Assembly: GCF_013184775.1 (NCBI RefSeq) | Contig: NZ_JAATVV010000003.1 | Location: forward strand, 124,001-188,000 | Length of the DNA stretch: 64,000 nucleotides | DNA from: Martelella sp. HB161492 | Lineage (GTDB): Bacteria > Pseudomonadota > Alphaproteobacteria > Rhizobiales > Rhizobiaceae | Direction: 5' to 3' | Part shown: in pieces, positions 28,001-36,149 of the stretch | Layout: the number at the start of each line of letters is the position of its first letter | Position numbering within the stretch: the stretch's first letter is position 1 | The notes under the pieces: generated by a model | Told to the model about the DNA's origin: nothing | Seen by the model: the letters and a program-made list of their open reading frames with translations, nothing else | Databases searched by the model: none | Program-made: the position numbers and the translations under genes

Positions 28001-28317
28001 CGCAGCGCGTCGTCGGGGTCGACTTCCATGCGGAACAGCACGGAGGTGATCGAAAGACCGTCGGAAATGGTCGAGCCCAGTTCGTCGACACCATTGACGC
28101 TGGCAATGGCGTCCTCGATCTTCTTGGTGACCTGCATCTCCAGCTCGGCAGGTGCCGCCCCGCTCTGGGTCACACTGACCGAGACGACGGGCACGTCGAT
28201 ATTGGGAAAGCGCGTGATCGGCAGGTCGCGAAAGGCATTGAAGCCGAGAAAAAGAAGCAGACCGAGCATCAACAGGGGCGCAACCGGATTGCGGATCGCC
28301 CAGGCGGAAAAATTCAT
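25045..28317 (-). CDS. RND-family efflux permease
   Basis: Inner-membrane proton-driven pump of 1090 residues, AcrB/HAE1 type. TM1 is at residues 13-30, then a large periplasmic loop, TM2-6 from about 335, a second large loop, and TM7-12 to about 1040. The proton-relay aspartates are visible in LATGILVDDAIVEVENIE (about residues 400-417). It also shows the GMLPAALGVGEG-like TM11 region and a short charged C-terminal tail. 12 bases downstream of its membrane-fusion partner; no outer-membrane factor is encoded nearby, so it probably uses one from elsewhere. Drug or solvent substrate unknown. Confidence 0.93.
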   Translation of the reverse strand: MNFSAWAIRNPVAPLLMLGLLLFLGFNAFRDLPITRFPNIDVPVVSVSVTQSGAAPAELEMQVTKKIEDAIASVNGVDELGSTISDGLSITSVLFRMEVDPDDALRDVKDAIDRISSDLPANAETPVITKIDVEGQAIQTFAVSSPNMSLEELSWFVDDTVSRALQGLKGVGKVDRYGGADREVLIALDDNKLASYGITASDLNTQLRRTNADTGSGRGQVAGAEQAIRTLGDARSVMELKESTIALGNGRFARLSDLGTVTDTYEEPRTFSRYNGAPVVSFGVFRSKGASEVSVAGSVDAALEKVRAENPDVQIRLIDDAVYFTKGNYTAALDTLYEGAILAIIVVFLFLHNWRATLIAAVALPFSVIPTFWIMDLMGFSLNLVSLISLTLATGILVDDAIVEVENIERHIRMGKTPYRAALDAADEIGLAVIATSFTIIAVFAPVSFMPGIPGQYFIQFGLTVAFAVFFSLVVARLITPVMAAYLLQPAKAVQEDSEHHDGRVLRAYTSAVRWTTRWRYPTIAMAIMVLIVSMFFLSKVPGSFMPPEDASRIVLSVELPPNAQLADTEEVTDLIYDRIKDFDGVESVTVLGGSSPTGELEYRRATLTVTLENLSHSLPEAIVNDIFGGLPLIGPYLPKLPTSGRQIPQWQIESRVFAALEDIPDLRITKLNDRGERDIEFNFLSDNEADLQKAVGLLEQKLRDDPLLSKVSNEGALPRPELKIRPKGEIAARLGVTPAQIAETVRVATVGDIDANLPKISLDDRQIPIRVQSSTTLRKDLAAIRALKVKTADGALVPLSVVADVSYSEGVSTIKRNDRHRVVAIGADLPQGVALDPATQSFREIVESTEIPSTVKLAESGDAKILAEMQQSFINAMLLGLFLVLAVLILLFKDVIQPFTILLSLPLALGGVAAALILTDNPLSMPVMIGILMLMGIVTKNAILLVDFAKEAIWHGLDRRAALVEAGRKRARPIVMTSIAMSAGMLPAALGVGEGAAFRAPMAIAVIGGIIVSTVLSLLVVPAFFMAMDDIARLLRWFFGRFIGRRDENDVVYTAGMLGPMFEGQRDNLEKLEKRLDRLDAEHRGSSPG

Positions 28318-28329
28318 TGCCCCGGCCTC

Positions 28330-29520
28330 CTATTCGCTGGCAACCGGCGTGGCTTCGACCGGGGTGATGCGGTCGCCGTCACGCACATAGGCTCCGGCCC
28401 GGGCAACGATCCGGTCCCCCGCCGCAAGTCCTCCGGTGATCTCGATGAAATCGCCGTCCTGAATGCCGGTCGAAACCGTGACCACGACAACCGTGTCGCC
28501 CTCGACCTTGCGCACCGTCACGCCGGCGCTCTCGACATTGACGGCCGTGAGCGGCACGGCGATATTCTCAGCTTCCTCCGTGATGATTTCCGCGCGTGCA
28601 TACATGCCTGCGCGCGCCGCCTGCGGGTCGTCAAGCGTGATGAAAACATCGGAAAGACGGGTCGTCTCATCGACCACGGGGGAGACCAGCCGCACCTTCC
28701 CGGTTATCGGATGATCATGGCCGACAAGGGTGATGCGTGCTGTCTGCCCGGCATGGACCTTGACGACATCTTCTTCCGTCACCTGGGCGTCGAGTTCAAT
28801 GGCGCCGTCGCGGATGATCGTGAACATCGGGGTCCCGGAGCCGCTGGCAATTGCGCCGATCTTGGCATTGCGGGCCGAAACGACACCGGCGACCGGCGTC
28901 TTGATCCGGGTGCGGTCAAGCTTCAGGGCGATGTCGTTGATCTCGGCCTCGGCAACCTTGATGTCGGCTTCGGCCACGGCAACGGCCTGGCGGGCAGCGG
29001 CGGCCGATGCCTTAGCCTTCAGAGCGGCGGTTTCCGCCTCTTCCATGGATTGCTGGGCGAGCGACCCCATCTGGTTCAGCCGGGCGGCGCGTTCATGCTG
29101 GCGGATGGCGTCCTTCTCGCTCGCCTCGGCTGCCTGCAATTCGGCCTTCAGCTGTTCCAGACCGGCTTCAGCCTTGGCCTTGGAGGCTTCGGCACTGCTC
29201 TTGTTCAGTATCAGCGTGTCATCCCGCAGGGTCGCCAGAACGGCGTCTTTGGCGACATGATCGCCAATATCGGCCTTAAGACTGAGTATCGACAAGCCAT
29301 CCACCAGTGGCTGCACATAGACTTCCTCGACAGGCTGGATCGTGCCGGTGGCGATGACGCGGGCGGTCAATGGCCGGACTGTGACGTCGGTAACGAAGAT
29401 GGAGGGCAGATTCTGCTGCGCGGCGGGCGGCATATTGGCTTCTGCGGCACTGGCGTTATGACCAGATGTAGCCGCCATTCCGGCTACGGCCAGAGCGAGC
29501 ATCAGGCGTCCTGGAAACAT
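28330..29520 (-). CDS. RND efflux periplasmic adaptor (membrane fusion protein)
   Basis: 396 residues. A signal-like N-terminus (residues 1-26), a lipoyl/barrel-sandwich part (TGTIQPVEEVYVQPLVDG), a long Ala/Glu-rich alpha-helical hairpin (about 100-190, coiled coil), the second lipoyl half (DRTRIKTPVAGVVSARN) and beta-barrel domains. Links the RND pump to an outer-membrane channel. First gene of the operon. Confidence 0.92.
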   Translation of the reverse strand: MFPGRLMLALAVAGMAATSGHNASAAEANMPPAAQQNLPSIFVTDVTVRPLTARVIATGTIQPVEEVYVQPLVDGLSILSLKADIGDHVAKDAVLATLRDDTLILNKSSAEASKAKAEAGLEQLKAELQAAEASEKDAIRQHERAARLNQMGSLAQQSMEEAETAALKAKASAAAARQAVAVAEADIKVAEAEINDIALKLDRTRIKTPVAGVVSARNAKIGAIASGSGTPMFTIIRDGAIELDAQVTEEDVVKVHAGQTARITLVGHDHPITGKVRLVSPVVDETTRLSDVFITLDDPQAARAGMYARAEIITEEAENIAVPLTAVNVESAGVTVRKVEGDTVVVVTVSTGIQDGDFIEITGGLAAGDRIVARAGAYVRDGDRITPVEATPVASE

Positions 29521-29812
29521 GCACTATACCTCGCTTCATGCCGTCTCCGGCACAAGATTGAGCGTTTCAGGGGCAGAGGCCGTCAGAACAGGCTGCTGCG
29601 CAGCCTCTGTCCGCCTCAGTTATCGCGTGCAGGGGTGACCGGCTGAAGTTCATCTCCCCGGTCGCCCGTCAGGCAGAAAGCGTGAGCACCATATGTCTCC
29701 AAACGCGAACTGCGTTCTGGAATTCGCGTTGGCTGCTGTCATATTCAAGAGGACGCCGTGTAATAACGCTCCGAATTGAACCGCATGGTTCGATTTGGCA
29801 TGAAGGTGATGC
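29521..29812. other. Gap between RND adaptor and ABC operon terminator
   Basis: About 290 bases containing the promoter region of the minus-strand RND operon. No gene with motif or codon bias; no recognisable operator found. Confidence 0.4.
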
Positions 29813-29854
29813 AAAAATGCCATACGCGCCACCCCTTGCGGGGGCAGCGCGTAT
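29813..29854 (-). terminator. Terminator of the ABC/pyrimidine operon
   Basis: On the minus strand, a stem of 8 bp (ATACGCGC / GCGCGTAT) extended by CCCC/GGGG, followed by a T5 tract. It lies 35 bases after the stop of the binding-protein gene. Confidence 0.7.
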
Positions 29855-29888
29855 TGTTCTCGGTCGGAAATTCGGCGACAGCGAAAGC

Positions 29889-30890
29889 TTACTTGCCGAG
29901 CGCCTTGTTGGTGATGTCCAGCGTGTAGGCGCCTTCCGGCTCCTTGGTGATCGCCGGATTGTCGGGCGAGACGGCGGACAGCAGCGTGTGGACGGTTTCG
30001 TTGTAATCGTCGACATCCAGCGAACCGTCGGAACCGGCGGTCAGCTTGGCAACTTCACCCATCATATACTGCTGGTGTTCCAGCGTCTGGGCGCCGGTAT
30101 CGTCATGCTCGATGACCATTTCGGCGGCTTCATCGGGATGTTCCTCGGCATATTTCCAGCCCTTCATCGAAGCGCGGACAAAGCGGGCCATCTTGTCTTC
30201 GAAGGCCGGATCCTGCAGCTTGTCTTCCATGACATAGAGGCCGTCTTCCAGCATGCCGACGCCTTCATCGCGATAGTTGAAGACCGTCAGCTGGTCCGGG
30301 GTGATGCCGGCATCGAGCACCTGGCCATATTCGTTATAGGTCATGGTGGAGATGCAGTCGGCCTGCTTCTGGATCAGCGGGTCGACGTTAAAGCCCTGCT
30401 TGAGCACGGTCACGCCGTCAGCACCGCCATCGGTGCCGAGACCAAGCTTGGCCATCCAGGCATAGAATGGATATTCATTGCCGTAGAACCAGACGCCGAG
30501 CGTCTTGCCGGGGAAATCTGCCGGGCTTTCAATGCCGGTTTCCTTCAGGCAGGTCAGAAGCAGGCCGGAATTCTTGAACGGCTGAGCGATGTTGACGAGC
30601 GGCACACCGCGTTCGCGGGCGGCAAGGGCTGCAGCCATCCAGTCGACGATCACATCAGCGCCACCGCCGGCGATCACCTGTTCCGGAGCGATGTCAGGGC
30701 CGCCGGGCTTGATGGTGACATCGAGGTCCTCATCGGTGTAATAGCCCTTGTCGAGCGCGACATAATAGCCGGCAAACTGGGCCTGCGTGACCCATTTCAG
30801 CTGCAGCGTGACCGGATCGGCAGCGAAGGCCTGCCCGGCGAGAAGTGCGAAGACGCTTGCGGAAAGCGCCGAAATCAGTGTGGTTTTCAT
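29889..30890 (-). CDS. ABC transporter substrate-binding protein, NMT1/THI5-like
   Basis: 333 residues. Signal peptide ending AFAAD (residue 24), then the NMT1/THI5-like fold: LQLKWVTQAQFAGYYVALDKGYY (about 29-51), which is the motif of pyrimidine, thiamine-precursor and riboflavin binding proteins. Together with two permeases, an ATPase and a dihydropyrimidinase in the same direction it most likely binds a pyrimidine or hydantoin-like compound. Last gene of the operon. Confidence 0.86.
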   Translation of the reverse strand: MKTTLISALSASVFALLAGQAFAADPVTLQLKWVTQAQFAGYYVALDKGYYTDEDLDVTIKPGGPDIAPEQVIAGGGADVIVDWMAAALAARERGVPLVNIAQPFKNSGLLLTCLKETGIESPADFPGKTLGVWFYGNEYPFYAWMAKLGLGTDGGADGVTVLKQGFNVDPLIQKQADCISTMTYNEYGQVLDAGITPDQLTVFNYRDEGVGMLEDGLYVMEDKLQDPAFEDKMARFVRASMKGWKYAEEHPDEAAEMVIEHDDTGAQTLEHQQYMMGEVAKLTAGSDGSLDVDDYNETVHTLLSAVSPDNPAITKEPEGAYTLDITNKALGK

Positions 30891-30924
30891 CTGTTCAGTT
30901 CCCCTTTGGTTGTTCTTCAGGCTC

Positions 30925-31788
30925 TCACCGGCCGGAGCGGACGGATGGATGCCAGAACGTGACGACCCGCTGGATCAGCGCCACCAGGCCATAGAATGCA
31001 GAGCCGGCAAGTGCCGCCACCGCGATTTCAGCCCACACCATGTCGATATTGGCCCGGCCCACTTCCGTGGAAATCCTGAAACCCATGCCAACCGTGGGTG
31101 TGCCGAAAAACTCGGCCACGATGGCGCCGATCAGCGCCAGCGTGGAATTGATCTTGAGCGCATTGAAGATGAAAGGCCAGGCTGCAGGCAGCCTCAGCTT
31201 CATCATGGTCTGCCACCAGGATGCGGCATAGGTGCGCATCAGGTCGCGCTCCATGTCGCCCGCCGAAGACAGGCCCTGAATGGTGTTGACCAGCATCGGA
31301 AAGAAGGTCGAGACGACCACGACCGCCGCCTTTGACTGCCAGTCGAAGCCGAACCACATCACCATGATTGGTGCAATGCCGACAATCGGTAGCGCCGAGA
31401 CGAAATTGCCGAGCGGCAGCAGCCCGTTCTTGAGAAAGGGTGAGCGGTCGATCAGAAGCGCGACGACGAAACCCGCGCCGCAGCCCATGATATAGCCGGA
31501 GAGAACCGATTTCAGAAAGGTCTGGCGGAAATCGGCAGCAAGCGTCGGGATCGAGGTGATCAGCCGCTGCCAGATCGCCGTTGGCGCCGGCAGCAGGATC
31601 GGCGAGATGTTGAAGCCGAGTACGACACCCTGCCACAGCACGATGATCGAAATGCCGAAGATGACCGGCACCAGGAACCAGGCAATGCGGTTGAAGGTGC
31701 GCGAGGAAAATTTCTGCCGCACCAGCCATTCATTAAAACCCCAGGCGGCGAGCCAGAAGATCAGAGCAAACCAGAAATATCCCATCAT
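30925..31788 (-). CDS. ABC transporter permease (NMT1-type importer), first of pair
   Basis: 287 residues, about six TM segments. The EAA loop region LMRTYAASWWQTMMKLRLPAAWPFIFNALK (about 179-208) is typical of SsuC/TauC/ThiX-like permeases. The start at 31788 is favoured because ATGA overlaps the preceding permease stop by 4 bases; a longer frame upstream is antisense-like. Pairs with the next permease to form a heterodimeric channel. Confidence 0.88.
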   Translation of the reverse strand: MMGYFWFALIFWLAAWGFNEWLVRQKFSSRTFNRIAWFLVPVIFGISIIVLWQGVVLGFNISPILLPAPTAIWQRLITSIPTLAADFRQTFLKSVLSGYIMGCGAGFVVALLIDRSPFLKNGLLPLGNFVSALPIVGIAPIMVMWFGFDWQSKAAVVVVSTFFPMLVNTIQGLSSAGDMERDLMRTYAASWWQTMMKLRLPAAWPFIFNALKINSTLALIGAIVAEFFGTPTVGMGFRISTEVGRANIDMVWAEIAVAALAGSAFYGLVALIQRVVTFWHPSVRSGR

Positions 31789-32690
31789 GGCCGTGCTCCC
31801 ATCCGCTTCAGAACGATGGTCTGCGTCACGCTGATGGCGGCAACCAGAACCGAGGCCAGGATGGCCGCCATGAACAGGGCGGCCCAGATCTGCACCGTCT
31901 GGCCGTAATAGGAACCGGACAGAAGCCGGGCGCCAAGCCCCGCGACAGCACCGGTCGGCAGTTCGGCGATGATGGCGCCGACCAGCGAAATGGCGACGGC
32001 GATCTTCAGCGAGGTGAAGAGATAGGGCATGGCGGCCGGCAGCCTCAGCTTCCACAGGATCTGGCGCTGATTGGCATTATAGGTGTGCATCAGATCCATC
32101 TGCAGCTGATCCGGCGAGCGCAGGCCCTGCACCATGCCAACGGCGACGGGGAAGAAGGACAGATAGGTCGAGATCAGCGCTTTCGGCAAGAGGCCGGTGA
32201 TATTGATCGCATTCAGCACCACGATCAGCATCGGCGCCACGGCGATGATCGGGATGGTCTGGCTGGCGATGATCCATGGCATCATCGAACGGTCCATGGT
32301 GCGGTTATGGACGATGGCAATCGCCAGCAGCACCCCGAAGGACGCGCCGATGGCAAAGCCCACCAGCGTCGACGACAGTGTCACCCAGGCGTGATAGACA
32401 AGGCTGCGCTTGGAGGTGATCTTGGTCTGAAACACCGTCTTCCACATTTCGGTGGCCACCTGCTGCGGCGCAGGCAGGACCGGGCGTTTGGAATGATAGG
32501 TCTGCTCGACCAGCTCGGAGAAGGTCAGCGTCTGGTTGGACCGCCGCGCCTGATCCTCAACGAACTGGCGGTTCATGACGACGACAAAGACGCACCACAG
32601 CGCCAGAATGACGACGACAACGGTGGCGATGGGGAGGAAACGCTCACGCATGTGGCAGGCCTCCCGAAAGACAATCTCCAGCGTGCGCAT
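31785..32690 (-). CDS. ABC transporter permease (NMT1-type importer), second of pair
   Basis: 301 residues. An N-terminal TM segment, a periplasmic loop of about 60 residues, then five TM segments with the EAA motif LMHTYNANQRQILWKLRLPAAMPYLFTSLKIA. Same family as the other permease; two different permeases instead of a homodimer is usual in pyrimidine/hydantoin importers of Rhizobiales. Overlaps the ATPase gene by 1 base (TAATG) and the other permease by 4. Confidence 0.88.
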   Translation of the reverse strand: MRTLEIVFREACHMRERFLPIATVVVVILALWCVFVVVMNRQFVEDQARRSNQTLTFSELVEQTYHSKRPVLPAPQQVATEMWKTVFQTKITSKRSLVYHAWVTLSSTLVGFAIGASFGVLLAIAIVHNRTMDRSMMPWIIASQTIPIIAVAPMLIVVLNAINITGLLPKALISTYLSFFPVAVGMVQGLRSPDQLQMDLMHTYNANQRQILWKLRLPAAMPYLFTSLKIAVAISLVGAIIAELPTGAVAGLGARLLSGSYYGQTVQIWAALFMAAILASVLVAAISVTQTIVLKRMGARP

Positions 32691-33478
32691 TACTCATAGC
32701 TGTGCCCCGCCCTCAGGCCCTCGCGTACGCGGTGGGCAATGGCCAAGAATTCGGCGCTTTCGCGGATATCGAGCGGGCGCTCCTTTGGCAGGGGTGAATC
32801 GATGATATCGGTGACGCGGCCGGGACGCGGGCTCATCACAACGATCTTGGTGGAAAGATAGACTGCCTCGGGGATCGAGTGGGTGACGAAACAGATCGTC
32901 TTGTTGGTCGCCGCCCAGAGCTTCAGAAGCTGCTCGTTCAGATGGTCGCGGACGATTTCGTCCAGCGCGCCAAAGGGCTCGTCCATCAAGAGAAGATCGG
33001 CATCAAAGGCAAGCGCGCGGGCAATCGAGGCGCGCTGCTGCATACCGCCGGAAAGCTGCCAGGGATATTTCTTGCCGAAACCGGAAAGCTCCACCAGTTC
33101 CAGCACCTTTTCGATGCGCCGGGCCTGGTCGGCCTTTGTGTAACCCATGATTTCCAGCGGCAAAGCGATGTTCTTCTCGATCGTGCGCCAGGGATAAAGG
33201 GCTGCGGCCTGAAACACATAGCCATAGGCACGGTCGAGCCGGGCATTTTCCGGCGAGGTGCCGTTGACGGTGATTTCGCCGGCGGTCTTCTGCTCCAGAT
33301 CGGCAATCACACGCAGAAAGGTGGTCTTGCCGCAGCCCGACGGGCCAATGAAGGAGACGAAATCACCCTTCTTCACCTCGAGGTTGACATCCTTCAGCGC
33401 GTGCACCGGTCCGTCATTGGTCTCGAAGGTGAGACAGAGATCTTTCGCCGAGACGACGGAAAAGGGTTCGCTGTTCAT
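32690..33478 (-). CDS. ABC transporter ATPase (SsuB/TauB/ThiZ-like)
   Basis: 262 residues. Walker A GPSGCGKTTFLRV (about 44-56), signature LSGGMQQRASIARAL, Walker B LLMDEPFGALDEI, switch histidine in CFVTHSIPEAVYLS. Subfamily is that of nitrate/sulfonate/taurine/thiamine-precursor importers. Overlaps NUDIX by 4 bases upstream and the permease by 1 base downstream. Confidence 0.92.
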   Translation of the reverse strand: MNSEPFSVVSAKDLCLTFETNDGPVHALKDVNLEVKKGDFVSFIGPSGCGKTTFLRVIADLEQKTAGEITVNGTSPENARLDRAYGYVFQAAALYPWRTIEKNIALPLEIMGYTKADQARRIEKVLELVELSGFGKKYPWQLSGGMQQRASIARALAFDADLLLMDEPFGALDEIVRDHLNEQLLKLWAATNKTICFVTHSIPEAVYLSTKIVVMSPRPGRVTDIIDSPLPKERPLDIRESAEFLAIAHRVREGLRAGHSYE

Positions 33479-33915
33479 GCTTTTTGTTCCCGAAATTCCG
33501 CAAAGCGGCGCGCGGCCAGCGGAAATAAGTAATGTTCAGTCAGTGCGGCGCGAAGCACATCGATCCTGCCGGTGACCGGCAGCCAGCGTGCTTCCTCGAT
33601 TTCAGCCTGGGTCCTAAAGCGCGGCGCGGCAAACAGCGAAAAGGCCTCGGCCTCAACGATCAGGCCGGGCTCGTTGGCGGCCATTTCGCGAAACGTGCCC
33701 TCATAGCGGAAGGCCGCCTGCGAAAGGTCAAGCGCCAGCTCCTCCATGAGTTCCCGCATCAGCGCTTCAAGCGGCGTCTCCCCATTGTCGATCTTGCCGC
33801 CGGGTTGCTGAAAATACGAGGAACCGCGTTTGCGCACGGTGAGCATCTCACCATGCGCATTGATGATCATGGCAACGGCAATACGGAAATCCGCGGGCCG
33901 GTCATGAAGGGTCAT
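33475..33915 (-). CDS. NUDIX hydrolase
   Basis: 146 residues. NUDIX box GGKIDNGETPLEALMRELMEEL (G-x5-E-x7-RE-x2-EE-x-L pattern satisfied) around residues 39-60, preceded by the QQPGG substrate loop. Hydrolyses a nucleoside diphosphate linked to something; substrate unknown. 4-base overlap with the ATPase gene and 12 bases after dihydropyrimidinase, so it is part of this operon. It may clean up damaged nucleotides, but that is inference. Confidence 0.88.
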   Translation of the reverse strand: MTLHDRPADFRIAVAMIINAHGEMLTVRKRGSSYFQQPGGKIDNGETPLEALMRELMEELALDLSQAAFRYEGTFREMAANEPGLIVEAEAFSLFAAPRFRTQAEIEEARWLPVTGRIDVLRAALTEHYLFPLAARRFAEFREQKA

Positions 33916-33927
33916 GAGGGGCTCCGA

Positions 33928-35382
33928 TCAGACGCCGGACGGCGGAATGCCCGCCCGCTCGATCTTGCGTGGGGCAACCAGTTCCTTCCAGGTGGAAAGC
34001 GCCTTGTTGACGGCCGGATAGGGCTCGCGGGCAACAAATTTGCCCCAGCCTTCCTCGGTCTTCACCGTGGCTTCCTCAACCACGACCTTGCCACGCGACA
34101 GCGTGAAGCGCGGCAGGCCCTTCACCGCAAAACCCTCGAACACATTATATTCGATCGAAGACTGCTGGTTCTCGGCCGTGATGGTCTTTTCGCGTTCCGG
34201 ATCCCAGACGATCAGGTCGGCATCCGCTCCGACGAGAACGGCGCCCTTTTTCGGATACATGTTGAGGATCTTGGCGATATTGGTCGAGGTGACAGCGACG
34301 AATTCGTTCATCGTCAGCCGGCCGGTGCCGACGCCATAGGTCCACAACAGCGGCAGTCGGTCCTCGACGCCGCCGGTGCCATTCGGGATCTTGGTGAAAT
34401 CACCGACGCCATAGCGCTTCTGCTGCGTGGTAAAGGCGCAATGATCGGTGGCAACGCAGGAGAGCGATCCCGCCTGCAGGCCGGCCCAGAGCGAGGCCTG
34501 GTGCTGCTTGTTGCGGAATGGCGGCGACATGACGCGGCGGGCGGAATGATCCCAGTCCTTGTCGAAATATTCGCTCTCATCGAGCAGCAGATGCTGGATC
34601 AGCGGCTCGCCATAAACGCGCATGCCCTTCTGGCGGGCGCGGCGGATGGCCTCATGGCTCTGTTCGCAGGATGTGTGAACGACATAGAGCGGAACACCGG
34701 CCATATCGGCGATCATGATGGCGCGGTTGGTGGCTTCGCCTTCAACTTCGGCAGGTCGCGAATAGGCGTGGCCTTCCGGGCCGTTATTGCCTTCCGCCAG
34801 CAGCTTGGCCGACATGGAGGCAACGACGTCGCCGTTCTCGGCATGCACCAGCGGCATGGCGCCAAGCTCGGCGCAGCGCTGGAAGGAGGCAAACATCTCG
34901 TCGTCATTCACCATCAGCGAGCCCTTGTAGGCCATGAAGTGCTTGAAGGTGTTGATGCCCTTGTCCTTGACGATGGTTTCCATCTCTTCAAAGACCTGTT
35001 TGTCCCACCAGGTGATCGCCATGTGGAAGGAGTAATCGCAGTTGGCGCGGGTCGACTTGTTGTCCCAGCGCTTCAGCGCATCGAGAAGCGACTGACCGGG
35101 GTCGGGCAGACAGAAATCGACCACCATGGTCGTGCCGCCAGCAAGACCGGCGCGGGTGCCGCTTTCGAAGTCATCGGCCGAATAGGTCCCCATGAACGGC
35201 ATTTCGAGATGGACATGCGGATCGATGCCGCCCGGCATGACGAAGCAGCCTTCAGCATCGAGGATCTCGTCACCGGAAAGGTCAGGACCGATCTCGACGA
35301 TCGTGCCGCCTTCGATCTTCACATCAGACTTATATGTCAGGTCAGCGGTGACAATTGTCCCGCCCTTGATCACTGTGCTCAT
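33928..35382 (-). CDS. hydA: Dihydropyrimidinase (hydantoinase)
   Basis: 484 residues. Opens dihydrouracil/dihydrothymine or hydantoin rings to N-carbamoyl amino acids. Metal motifs: HVHLEMPF (about 59-66), the carbamylated lysine in NTFKHFMAYKGSLM (about 147-161), PLVHAENGD (His near 183), YVVHTSCEQSHEA (His near 239), and VATDHCAFT (Asp near 315). Length and motifs match PydB/HydA. Forms the second step of the reductive pyrimidine route with the M20 hydrolase encoded upstream; the first enzyme (dihydropyrimidine dehydrogenase) is not in the window. Confidence 0.93.
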   Translation of the reverse strand: MSTVIKGGTIVTADLTYKSDVKIEGGTIVEIGPDLSGDEILDAEGCFVMPGGIDPHVHLEMPFMGTYSADDFESGTRAGLAGGTTMVVDFCLPDPGQSLLDALKRWDNKSTRANCDYSFHMAITWWDKQVFEEMETIVKDKGINTFKHFMAYKGSLMVNDDEMFASFQRCAELGAMPLVHAENGDVVASMSAKLLAEGNNGPEGHAYSRPAEVEGEATNRAIMIADMAGVPLYVVHTSCEQSHEAIRRARQKGMRVYGEPLIQHLLLDESEYFDKDWDHSARRVMSPPFRNKQHQASLWAGLQAGSLSCVATDHCAFTTQQKRYGVGDFTKIPNGTGGVEDRLPLLWTYGVGTGRLTMNEFVAVTSTNIAKILNMYPKKGAVLVGADADLIVWDPEREKTITAENQQSSIEYNVFEGFAVKGLPRFTLSRGKVVVEEATVKTEEGWGKFVAREPYPAVNKALSTWKELVAPRKIERAGIPPSGV

Positions 35383-35439
35383 TACTGTTCCCTTTTAAAT
35401 TTCCAACGGGCGGTTTTCCGCTTCTCGTTTTTCAAATCG

Positions 35440-35649
35440 TCAGGACCATCGCCAGTTTTTCGGCGGTGGCGTGTTTGCCGGGGCCGGCGTCGCCTGTGAC
35501 GACGCTGTCACCGGAAGACGGCCACGGCTTCTGGCCGGGCCGGCGGATTGATGTGCCTTGACGTCAGATGCAACGGTCGAGGCAGGTCTGGCTCCGATAT
35601 AGCCGATCGAGCGTAGCCCGGCTTTAGCGTCTTTCGTCGTGCTTTTCAC
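35440..35649 (-). CDS. Possible small protein (69 aa), Pro/Ala-rich
   Basis: GTG-initiated frame overlapping the GNAT stop by 4 bases (GTGA), the same spacing used elsewhere in this operon. The product is basic, with a Pro/Ala/Thr-rich tail and no recognised domain. Codon third-position GC is moderate. Could be a real small gene or a leader to hydA; the ribosome site is weak. Confidence 0.25.
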   Translation of the reverse strand: MKSTTKDAKAGLRSIGYIGARPASTVASDVKAHQSAGPARSRGRLPVTASSQATPAPANTPPPKNWRWS

Positions 35650-36149
35650 GATGCCACCCTTTGCTTCACGGGCTCTGGCGATGTCGCGCCCGCCGTCATA
35701 TCTCTGGTCATGAACAGGCTGTAGGGGTTGTCTTCATAGTCGGCGAAGGGACCGCATTGGGAAAAGCCGCGTGTGCGATACATCAGCACGGCCTCGGTGT
35801 TGAGCGGTCCCGTTTCAAGAAAGAGGTGTTTTACGTTTCTGTCTTTCGCCAGCTTTTCGAGAAAATCCATAATACGGCCGCCGATGCCGCGTCCGCGTGC
35901 ATCATCGGCAACGAAGATCCGCTTCAGTTCGGCCGTACCGTCTGTCAGCCATTTGATTGCGCCGCAACCCGCCGCGCGGCCATCAAGCCTGGCCACCACG
36001 AAGCTGATGTCATGCTGCATCAATGCGTGAAGGTCGACGGCAAAATTGCCTTCCGGCGGGTAGAGTTCCGCCATATAGGCATCCGAACAGTCGAGAAGTG
36101 CTGTCACTTCCGCCTGATCGGGGCTTTCTATGGCGAGGACCAAGCTCAC
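35646..36149 (-). CDS. GNAT-family N-acetyltransferase
   Basis: 167 residues from a GTG at 36149 (4-base overlap GTGA with the M20 hydrolase stop). GNAT motif A is RGRGIGGRIMDFLEKLAKD (about 94-112), preceded by ELKRIFVADDA; the terminal beta strand is YRTRGFSQCGPFADY. Similar small GNATs occur in pyrimidine/amino-acid operons, where they may acetylate an amino product, but no substrate is predictable. Confidence 0.82.
   Translation of the reverse strand: MSLVLAIESPDQAEVTALLDCSDAYMAELYPPEGNFAVDLHALMQHDISFVVARLDGRAAGCGAIKWLTDGTAELKRIFVADDARGRGIGGRIMDFLEKLAKDRNVKHLFLETGPLNTEAVLMYRTRGFSQCGPFADYEDNPYSLFMTRDMTAGATSPEPVKQRVAS

Noticed and set aside
27085-29646. 853-codon plus-strand open frame antisense to the RND genes
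   Set aside because: Shadow of the high-GC minus-strand genes; no domain, and the RND and adaptor proteins on the other strand carry all expected motifs.
33532-35499. 655-codon plus-strand frame opposite NUDIX and dihydropyrimidinase
   Set aside because: Antisense shadow; the minus-strand genes have full catalytic motifs.
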